This document shows positions 1 through 5,438 of a DNA stretch of 8,666 bases, one piece after another. Numbering within the stretch: the first letter of the stretch is position 1; each line of letters starts with the position of its first letter. Source of the DNA: Treponema sp. (GTDB taxonomy: Bacteria > Spirochaetota > Spirochaetia > Treponematales > Breznakiellaceae); assembly GCA_031275535.1 (NCBI GenBank), contig JAISOR010000087.1:1-8666 (forward strand), given 5' to 3'. Below the pieces are notes generated by a model that saw only the letters and a program-made list of their open reading frames with translations, was not told where the DNA came from and ran no database searches. Position numbers and translations under genes: made by a program.

Positions 1-372
1 GCCCCCTCTGCGATCTGGTTCCTTTTTCCGGGACGGGAAAGCCTTACCCTGGCCCCCCCCGCGGCCAATGGTCCCGCCGGGGCCGCGGCCTGCGGAAGGC
101 AGCCCTCCTCCCTCCCGGAGGCCGCCGCTTCGCCCGGGTCCGGGCCCGGAGGAGACGGCCCCCGGGCCCTCCAGACCGGACTTTTCAGCAGGGAAGAGAA
201 CGCCAAGGCCATGGCGGCCCGCCTAAGCGCCGCGGGGTTCAGCCCCGCCATCGTTCCCCGGAAGGTCAACGACGCCGATTATTGGGCCGTAACCGTCCCC
301 CCGGAGGCGGACTCCAATCGGACCATTCTGCGCTTAAAGGAGGCGGGGTTTGAATCCTTCCCGGTGTTTTAA
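1..372 (+). CDS. SPOR-domain protein, C-terminal part (5' end outside window)
   Basis: Frame 1 is open from the first base to a TAA at 370-372, giving 123 codons of a gene that begins before the window. The first ~55 residues are a low-complexity Pro/Ala/Gly-rich linker. The last ~66 residues look like a SPOR domain: LQTGLFSREENAKAMAARL, then AGFSPAIV and a final KEAGFESFPVF, matching the usual pattern of a beta strand (QxGxF), a helix with N-A/L spacing, and later strands. SPOR domains bind denuded glycan strands of septal peptidoglycan, so an envelope or division role is likely. The family upstream (RlpA-like, amidase or other) cannot be decided because the N-terminal part is missing. The linker contains a C8 run at 53-60. 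The stop overlaps the hemW stop on the other strand, so the two genes converge with no spacer. Confidence 0.8.
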   Translation, partial: APSAIWFLFPGRESLTLAPPAANGPAGAAACGRQPSSLPEAAASPGSGPGGDGPRALQTGLFSREENAKAMAARLSAAGFSPAIVPRKVNDADYWAVTVPPEADSNRTILRLKEAGFESFPVF

Positions 373-1544
373 CTCTCACCCTTCACCCTTTCTTCCATCT
401 CCCTAAAACACTCCACCAAAAAGGGGTCCAGAAAAAGCAGCCCCTCCCTGGTAAGGGCGGTTTTATCCCGCCGGACCAGGCCCCGCTCCCGCCACCGCCG
501 GAGGGTTCCGGGGATGGTCTCCGTTAAATCGCGGCGAAACCTCTTTCGGAACAGGCCCTCATCGGGGCCTTCGACATAGCGGAAGCCCATGAGCAGGGTC
601 TCCTTCATCAGGGTCAGGGGGTCCAGATACTCTTTCCGCAAAGGGGGCGGCGAGGGGCCGGATTCTCCCAGGTAGGAGTCCACATCCGCGGGCAGGGTAT
701 GGCGCAGGCCGGTTCCGGCTGGGTCATCGATCAGGGTCCCCGATGCGGCGGGACCGGCGCCGAGCCAGTTCTCCATGACCCAGTAACGGATATTGTGCAG
801 GGAGGCCTTTCCGGGAAGGGAAAAATTGGATACCTCATACTGGGCGTATCCTCCCCGCTCCAGGGTGTCCCGCCCGGCAAGCCAGAGCGCGTCCGCCGCA
901 TCGCCGGAGGGGAGGGAAACGCGCCCCCCGCGGACCGCCTGTTCCAGGGGCGTCCCCGGCTCCAGGGTCAGGGCATAGAGGGAGACATGGCCGGGATGAT
1001 AGTCCAGGGCCCGCTCAATATCCCGCAGTAAAACCCCCTCATCCTGGAAGGGGAGGCCGGATATAAGGTCTACGGAAAAATCTTCACCGAAGATAGCCCC
1101 AATCATCCGCAGCTTCTCCGGGATCAGGGCCCCCTCCCCTGCCCTGCCCACCGCCCGGCGGGAAGGGCCGTGGAAGCTCTGGACCCCCACGCTCAGGCGG
1201 CTGACCCCGCGGGTCCGGCACAGCTCCAGGAGGGCCTCCTCCGCGGATTCGGGATTTACCTCCAGGGTAAACTCCTCCGGGGGATTCGGCAAAAGGGAGG
1301 CCAGGGCTGCAAGGAGCCGGCCCAGCCTGGGGGCCCCCAGGAAAGAGGGGGTGCCGCCCCCGATATATACCGTGGGGATCCGGGTAATGATAAAGGCCCC
1401 TATCTGCCGCCGGATGTCTTCAATGAGGATGTCGATGAACCGGTCCATCCGTATATCCCCCCGCTCAACCGGGATAGAATAAAAATCACAGTAATCGCAG
1501 GAGCCTACACAAAAGGGAATATGGATGTAGAGGGAGGCGGTCAT
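369..1544 (-). CDS. hemW: HemW-type radical SAM protein (heme chaperone, HemN-like)
   Basis: A 391-residue protein, close to the ~380 residues of bacterial HemW. The radical SAM cluster motif CxxxCxxC is at C12, C16 and C19 (FCVGSCDYCDF). It is followed by Phe, as in HemW, and lacks the extra cysteine of true oxygen-independent coproporphyrinogen oxidase HemN. GGGTPSFL near residues 62-69 is the SAM-binding glycine motif. HNIRYW at about 250-255 matches the HNxxYW heme-binding motif of HemW, and a C-terminal HemN-type winged-helix region follows. By family knowledge the protein holds heme and passes it to target proteins; older annotations call it coproporphyrinogen III oxidase. The ATG lies 6 nt after the stop of the upstream peptidase gene, with only GGGG touching the start codon, so translation is probably coupled. 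It is the last gene of the minus-strand operon, and its stop overlaps the SPOR gene stop in a shared TTAA. Confidence 0.93.
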   Translation of the reverse strand: MTASLYIHIPFCVGSCDYCDFYSIPVERGDIRMDRFIDILIEDIRRQIGAFIITRIPTVYIGGGTPSFLGAPRLGRLLAALASLLPNPPEEFTLEVNPESAEEALLELCRTRGVSRLSVGVQSFHGPSRRAVGRAGEGALIPEKLRMIGAIFGEDFSVDLISGLPFQDEGVLLRDIERALDYHPGHVSLYALTLEPGTPLEQAVRGGRVSLPSGDAADALWLAGRDTLERGGYAQYEVSNFSLPGKASLHNIRYWVMENWLGAGPAASGTLIDDPAGTGLRHTLPADVDSYLGESGPSPPPLRKEYLDPLTLMKETLLMGFRYVEGPDEGLFRKRFRRDLTETIPGTLRRWRERGLVRRDKTALTREGLLFLDPFLVECFREMEERVKGES

Positions 1545-1550
1545 CCCCGG

Positions 1551-2279
1551 CTAGGGGCGGCCCAAGTGAGTAAGGGGCCAATACCTAAAGAGGGCCTTCC
1601 CGGCGATAAGATCCACCGGAACGGGACCCCAGGTGCGGGAGTCGTTGGTATTGCTCCGGTCATCGGAAAGGACAAAACAGTCGTTCTCCCCCAGCACCAG
1701 GGTCTCCATGTTTCCCGAAAAGGGGATCGATTCATCCCAAAGCGCGGGAACCTGGGGTATGGTCACATCGTAGGGCCGTTCGGACAATTCAAACTCCGTC
1801 AAACCATAGGCTTCTCCGGCGGGCTTAATCCTTAGGACAAAATTGGTCATGGAGATCTCGTCCCCCGGCAGTCCCAGCACCCGTTTAATATAAAAATGCT
1901 CCTCCCGATCAAAGAGGCTAAGCCGTTGGAGGGTGAAAAAACGGATCAGCATATCCAGGATGGGGCTGAATCCCCGCCGGTCCTCCCGGAGCGCCATATC
2001 CACCAAAACCACATTCCCCCGGTGGAAGGGAAGTTCCCGATTTAGCGGCGCCGTATCGGACAACAAGCCATGGAATTTATAAGAAGAAAATATAAACCGG
2101 TCCCCCGCATGAAGACCGGGCTGCATGGTTTCGTTTTCTAAAACCCGCATGGAAAAGAAAAAGACGGTGACCAGGGTATATAACACAAAAAAGGATGCAA
2201 GCCATATCAGGATCCAGCGGACATGATGGCGCTGGTTTTTTTGGGCGGCATACGAATATTTAAGCCATTTATTAAACAT
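1551..2279 (-). CDS. Signal peptidase I-like paralogue with Thr in place of the catalytic Ser
   Basis: A 242-residue S26-family protein. One N-terminal membrane segment (about residues 22-43) precedes ETMQPGLHAGDRF, the position of the canonical SGSMxPTL box. The residue aligned with the nucleophilic Ser is Thr51 (codon ACC, minus strand of 2127-2129). The general base is kept as Lys132 in YIKRVLGLPGD. The C-terminal box E is present but altered: SDDRSNTNDSRTWGPV, where GDN has become SDD and the Ser before xDSR is Thr, followed by GKALFRYWP. The gene is intact, with no frameshift. A good Shine-Dalgarno (AGGAAGAGG) sits just upstream of ATG 2279, 32 nt after the lepB stop, so the two are probably co-transcribed. 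It may be a Thr/Lys peptidase of low or altered activity, or a catalytically dead relative that binds substrates or regulates LepB. Sequence alone cannot decide. Confidence 0.85.
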   Translation of the reverse strand: MFNKWLKYSYAAQKNQRHHVRWILIWLASFFVLYTLVTVFFFSMRVLENETMQPGLHAGDRFIFSSYKFHGLLSDTAPLNRELPFHRGNVVLVDMALREDRRGFSPILDMLIRFFTLQRLSLFDREEHFYIKRVLGLPGDEISMTNFVLRIKPAGEAYGLTEFELSERPYDVTIPQVPALWDESIPFSGNMETLVLGENDCFVLSDDRSNTNDSRTWGPVPVDLIAGKALFRYWPLTHLGRP

Positions 2280-2311
2280 GATCCTCTTCCTTTAGTACCG
2301 GCAGGGAACCA

Positions 2312-3298
2312 TTACCGTATGGGCCCTATGCGCCCCAGGGGCCAATATATCAAAGAACCCTTTCCAAGCACCTTCGACTCCTTAACGGGACCAAAATAAC
2401 GTCCGTCCCGGGAATTATCCCGGTTGTCCCCCAGGGGCAGGATCCGGCCCTCCGGCACATACCAGCCCTGGGCGTGTCTTGCCAGCAGGATCCGGTAGCG
2501 GTTTTCATGGGGATTAGCGGCCCGCAGCAGCTCCAGGCGGGCCCTTTCATGGGCAAGATAGTCGGGATAGCGCAGGCTGTTCACCGGGGCCGCGGCCGCG
2601 GCCAGGGCCTCCGGGGGATTAAGGGCCAGGTCCATATAGGCCGCCGCCTTCCCCGCGGCCTCCAGGACCGGATAATCCGCCGGTGCCGTCAGGCGGCTTA
2701 CGTGGTGGTCCATCTGCCGGGACGCGAGGAAGTCCCGCTCCGGTATCCACCGGTCCTCCCCGGCAAAGAGGATCCGGAGTTCCCCCTTGTCGCTGATAAA
2801 GCGATCCCCCCCCATGCCGACCGCCCGTTTTATGAGGAAGTGGACCTTGGGGTCCCCCGCATCATCCCGGTCAATGTCCACCATAGAAAGGGTAAGCATA
2901 TAGATGATCCGCTGGACAATATCAAAGACCGGTCCCCGGGAAATATAAGAAGGATTCTCAAAGATGATAATATCGTTCCGTTTGGGCTTAACCGGGCTGG
3001 GCAGTTTTCCCACCCCCGGCAGCAGTTCGGGGCCATAAACTATCTTATTAACAAAAATCCGGTCCTTGATCATAAGGGTATCGATCATGGACCCCGAAGG
3101 TATCTGATAAGCCTGAAAAAGGTACTGGTTGATGAGGAGTACCACCCCGGCGGCCCAGAGAAAGGCCTCGATCCAGTCCAGGATGGGATTCTTGGCCCGC
3201 TGTTTTTCCTTCCTGATCCGCCGGGTCCACCGCCGGTGGGTAAGGTAGTCTTCGGTCACCCTAACCAGGGGATCAAGAAAATTAATTTCTATCGCCAT
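2312..3298 (-). CDS. lepB: Signal peptidase I (leader peptidase)
   Basis: A 328-residue S26 signal peptidase that would cleave Sec signal peptides at the outer face of the inner membrane. One membrane segment (about 41-60, DWIEAFLWAAGVVLLINQYL) precedes the nucleophile box IPSGSMIDTL, with Ser70 as nucleophile; the usual Pro after SMx is Asp. The general base is Lys147 in FLIKRAVGMGGDRF. Box E is LGDNRDNSRDGRYFGPV near the C terminus, followed by GKGSLIYWPLGRIG. The Ser-Lys distance (77) is longer than the 55 in E. coli LepB because of a hydrophobic segment around residues 123-142. The stretch of about 130 residues before box E corresponds to the domain II insertion of Gram-negative enzymes. 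I chose ATG 3298: the frame extends to 3415, but that part overlaps the opposite gene's promoter and start and looks non-coding. ATG 3316 is an alternative. It is first in the lepB, lepB-like, hemW operon. Confidence 0.9.
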   Translation of the reverse strand: MAIEINFLDPLVRVTEDYLTHRRWTRRIRKEKQRAKNPILDWIEAFLWAAGVVLLINQYLFQAYQIPSGSMIDTLMIKDRIFVNKIVYGPELLPGVGKLPSPVKPKRNDIIIFENPSYISRGPVFDIVQRIIYMLTLSMVDIDRDDAGDPKVHFLIKRAVGMGGDRFISDKGELRILFAGEDRWIPERDFLASRQMDHHVSRLTAPADYPVLEAAGKAAAYMDLALNPPEALAAAAAPVNSLRYPDYLAHERARLELLRAANPHENRYRILLARHAQGWYVPEGRILPLGDNRDNSRDGRYFGPVKESKVLGKGSLIYWPLGRIGPIR

Positions 3299-3306
3299 AT
3301 ATAAAA

Positions 3307-3335
3307 ACCCTACCATGAAGCCCCGTCGTTGACAA
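3307..3335 (-). promoter_or_regulatory. Possible promoter for the lepB-hemW operon
   Basis: On the minus strand TTGTCA (3335-3330) and TAGGGT (3312-3307) are separated by 17 nt. The -35 matches five of six bases but the -10 only three of six. It would start transcription near 3300, just before ATG 3298. The -35 shares TTGACAA with the -35 of the opposite promoter. Weak evidence: no better box was found upstream of lepB, which must be transcribed from about here. Confidence 0.3.
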
Positions 3336-3358
3336 GGTACAATGGAGGGGCCTATAAT
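3329..3358 (+). promoter_or_regulatory. Consensus sigma70-type promoter
   Basis: TTGACA (3329-3334) and TATAAT (3353-3358) both match consensus exactly, with an 18-nt spacer. The predicted start site, about 7 nt after the -10 box, falls at or next to 3365, the A of the ATG of the downstream gene. The only Shine-Dalgarno-like stretch (AGGGG at 3346-3350) lies inside the spacer and would not be transcribed, so a leaderless mRNA is predicted. Confidence 0.75.
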
Positions 3359-3364
3359 TTTGCC

Positions 3365-4879
3365 ATGTTCGGAAAAAACATCCCGGACCCGGTCCTCCCG
3401 GAGGATCGGGTCCATTTAAAACCCCTCCTGGGCATACGCCCCGGGATATATCTGGCCTGTTTTTATGGCCTGGTCCTTTTTTTGGCGCTCTTCTTTATTT
3501 TGGTTTACCCCGGTATTTCCAAGCCCGGAAGCCTCGGGGTTTTCCGCTCCGAGCCCTCCGGCGCGGCGGTCCGGATAGACGGGGTAAGCATGGGGACCAC
3601 CCCCTGCGAAATTTTTATCCCCCGGGGGAAACGGGTGATAGAGATGGTCCTGCCGGGCTTCGAGGGCCGCCGGACGGAACGGGACATACCGGGCAGGGTC
3701 TTCGGGTCCCTGCTGGTTCCCCGCCGGGAATACATCACCGAAGAGCTTAGGGAGCGGGCCCCGGCGGCGGCCCTGGCCCTGGGCGCCGCGGATTACGCCG
3801 CATGGTCCTTTACTGGGGAGCCCACCCAAATCTACCAGATACCCCAGAGCCTTTCCGAGGGGGCCTACCGCTCAGGGCCCGGCGCGGCGGACCCGGCGGT
3901 CCGCCTGAAAATGGCGGACCTGCTTAAGGGAGCGGTCCGGTTCGCCTCCACCAGGGCGGCCCTGCGGGACCTCCTGCGGGCGCGGCTCCTTATCGATAAC
4001 GGGGGCCTTTCCCCGTCCCCCCTGACCCTGCTCAGTTCCGCCCAGGATATCCTGGCCTACCTTGGGGAGGTCCCCGGAGCCGCGGCCTGGCTGGCGGATG
4101 TCCTGCCCCCGGAAGCCGCTTCCCTGGTAAGGGCCTCCTCCTGGTATACCCAAACCATCGAAACCGCCCCGGTTCCCGGGGCCGTACCCGGTTCCGCGCC
4201 GGGAGCCGGCCTATCCCTGGGGTCCCTCTTTTTCAGGGACATTCCCGGGGGAACCCTGATCCGGAGCGCCCCCTTCCCCCAGGTCCTGTCCGTGGGGAAT
4301 TTCCTGATCGCCGAAACCGAAGCCGGCCCCGCGGCGTGGGAACTGTTCCTGGCGGCCAATCCCGGCTGGGGGGCGGAAAACACCCCGACCCTGCGGGAGG
4401 AAGGGCTGGTTACCGACGAGTACCTGGCCGCCCCCCTGCATCCGCCCTATCCGAATCCGGGGGTATCCGGTATTTCCTGGTATGCGGCAAAGGCCTACTG
4501 CGTCTGGCTGACCGGCCTGCTTCCGGGGGAGCTGGCTTCCTGGGAGGTGCGGCTTCCTACGGAGGCGGAATGGGAATACGCCGCCAAGCTGGGTTCCGCG
4601 GCGGCGGGCGGCCGTTCCGCGGGGCTTCCGGGCCCGGAAAACATGTCCGGGGGCCTCTGGGAGTGGTGCGGGGAGCCCTTTGCGCCCCTAAGCTTCTTCC
4701 CCGCCGGCGATGAGGCCCTGGAGACCATTTCCTCCCCCGAGCGGCCCGTCCGGGGCGGCTCCTGGATCAATATACCGGGATCCGTGGGCCTTGAAACCAG
4801 AGCATCCCTCCCGCCCTCCTCCTGTTCACCCTTTGTCTCCTTCCGGCCGGTCATAGCTCCCAGGGCGCTCCATGGCTGA
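3365..4879 (+). CDS. Membrane-anchored PEGA and FGE/sulfatase-modifying-factor-like protein
   Basis: 504 residues from ATG 3365. The frame also opens at TTG 3329, but that codon is the -35 box of the promoter, so I reject it. Order of parts: a short cytoplasmic N terminus; one membrane segment (about 28-50); a PEGA-type domain (about 58-103) with SEPSGAAVRIDGVSMGTTP and a VLPGFEG ending; an Ala-rich helical middle; and a C-terminal FGE/SUMF1-like fold (about 293-500) with ISWYAAKAYCVWL, RLPTEAEWEYAA, SGGLWEW and PVRGGSW. The GxWEW motif is altered (GGLWEW). The two catalytic cysteines of true formylglycine-generating enzymes, expected shortly after RGGSW, are absent. It is therefore probably a binding or structural domain facing the periplasm, not an FGE; PEGA domains are often linked to surface or wall interaction. 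The last 8 nt overlap smpB. Substrate and role are unknown. Confidence 0.85.
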   Translation: MFGKNIPDPVLPEDRVHLKPLLGIRPGIYLACFYGLVLFLALFFILVYPGISKPGSLGVFRSEPSGAAVRIDGVSMGTTPCEIFIPRGKRVIEMVLPGFEGRRTERDIPGRVFGSLLVPRREYITEELRERAPAAALALGAADYAAWSFTGEPTQIYQIPQSLSEGAYRSGPGAADPAVRLKMADLLKGAVRFASTRAALRDLLRARLLIDNGGLSPSPLTLLSSAQDILAYLGEVPGAAAWLADVLPPEAASLVRASSWYTQTIETAPVPGAVPGSAPGAGLSLGSLFFRDIPGGTLIRSAPFPQVLSVGNFLIAETEAGPAAWELFLAANPGWGAENTPTLREEGLVTDEYLAAPLHPPYPNPGVSGISWYAAKAYCVWLTGLLPGELASWEVRLPTEAEWEYAAKLGSAAAGGRSAGLPGPENMSGGLWEWCGEPFAPLSFFPAGDEALETISSPERPVRGGSWINIPGSVGLETRASLPPSSCSPFVSFRPVIAPRALHG

Positions 4880-5333
4880 GGGAACAAAGATCATCGCCGT
4901 GAACCGCAAGGCCCGGCATGATTATACCGTGGACGACCATTACGAATGCGGCCTTGAACTGCGGGGGACGGAGGTAAAATCCGTCAGGGATGGGAAGATC
5001 TCCTTTCCCGACGCATGGGCGGAGCTAATCCGGGGAGAAGTGTGGCTCCGGTCCTTCCGCATTGCGGAAAATCCCTTCTCCTCGATCTTTAACCACGATC
5101 CGGACCGGAAGAAAAAGCTCCTCCTCCACAGGGACGAAATCAAACGCATAGGCCGGAAGGTGGAAGAAAAGGGCTATACCCTTATCCCCCTGTCTTTTTA
5201 TTTTAAAAACGGCAGGGTTAAGGTGGACCTGGGACTCTGCAAGGGGAAGAAAAGCTACGACAAACGGGCGGATATCCGGGAACGGGACATAAAACGGGAA
5301 GTATCCCGGGAATTCCGTGAAAAATTGCACTGA
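4872..5333 (+). CDS. smpB: SsrA-binding protein SmpB (ribosome rescue)
   Basis: 153 residues, the normal length of SmpB. Family blocks are visible along the whole protein: NRKARHDYTV at the start, GLELRGTEVKSVRDGKISF, the FNHDPDRKKKLLLHRDEI stretch, KGYTLIPLSFYFKNGRVKV, LGLCKGKKSYDKR, and a basic C-terminal tail (DIRERDIKREVSREF) that follows the mRNA channel in the decoding centre. SmpB binds the tRNA-like part of tmRNA and delivers it to stalled ribosomes for trans-translation. The ATG lies 8 nt inside the preceding gene, with AGGG at 4862-4865 as a reasonable Shine-Dalgarno, so the pair is likely coupled. A strong hairpin starts 1 nt after the stop. The tmRNA gene (ssrA) is not in the window. 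Confidence 0.97.
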   Translation: MAEGTKIIAVNRKARHDYTVDDHYECGLELRGTEVKSVRDGKISFPDAWAELIRGEVWLRSFRIAENPFSSIFNHDPDRKKKLLLHRDEIKRIGRKVEEKGYTLIPLSFYFKNGRVKVDLGLCKGKKSYDKRADIRERDIKREVSREFREKLH

Positions 5334-5334
5334 T

Positions 5335-5369
5335 GAGGCTTCCCAAAACTGAAGTTTTGGGAAAGCCTC
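5335..5369 (+). terminator. Strong near-perfect palindrome after smpB, probable terminator or dispersed repeat
   Basis: Left arm GAGGCT (5335-5340) plus TCCCAAAACT (5341-5350); right arm AGTTTTGGGA (5353-5362), one bulged A (5363), then AGCCTC (5364-5369). It folds into about 15 base pairs with a TGAA loop if the innermost pair opens. It begins 1 nt after the smpB stop. A T6 run (5380-5385) lies 10 nt beyond the stem, further than in a standard intrinsic terminator. It should stop or stabilise the smpB transcript, and the symmetry would let it act on either strand. Such a long, precise palindrome may also be a copy of an interspersed genomic repeat. Confidence 0.7.
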
Positions 5370-5403
5370 TGATGTATGGTTTTTTAAAAAATCGTCATAA
5401 TTC

Positions 5404-5432
5404 TTGTATAAAAGAACAAACCATGCTATATT
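5404..5432 (+). promoter_or_regulatory. Sigma70-type promoter close to the start codon
   Basis: TTGTAT (5404-5409) and TATATT (5427-5432) are separated by 17 nt, in an AT-rich stretch unlike the surrounding GC-rich genes. The predicted start site, 7 nt after the -10 box, is 5439, the A of the ATG of the next gene. No Shine-Dalgarno precedes that ATG, so a leaderless mRNA is again predicted. Confidence 0.6.
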
Positions 5433-5438
5433 AACTAT

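Noticed and set aside
1551..2279. Lep-like gene as a decaying pseudogene
   Set aside because: The frame is intact, the Shine-Dalgarno is good, and lysine, box E and membrane anchor are kept; only particular active-site positions differ.
1170..3304. Long + strand frames (1170-1835 and 2474-3304) opposite hemW and the peptidase genes
   Set aside because: Shadow frames of GC-rich genes: Gly/Pro/Arg-rich products with no family pattern, opposite well-supported coding sequence.
3329..3364. Upstream TTG start that would extend the PEGA/FGE-like gene by 12 codons
   Set aside because: The TTG is the -35 hexamer of a consensus promoter and the added residues include the -10 box, so it would not be transcribed.
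3299..3415. N-terminal extension of lepB
   Set aside because: It runs through the divergent promoter and start of the opposite gene; signal peptidases do not need it, and ATG 3298 gives a normal N terminus before the membrane segment.
5334..5438. tmRNA gene (ssrA) next to smpB
   Set aside because: The gap is only ~100 nt and holds the palindrome and a promoter; no tRNA-like ends were seen.
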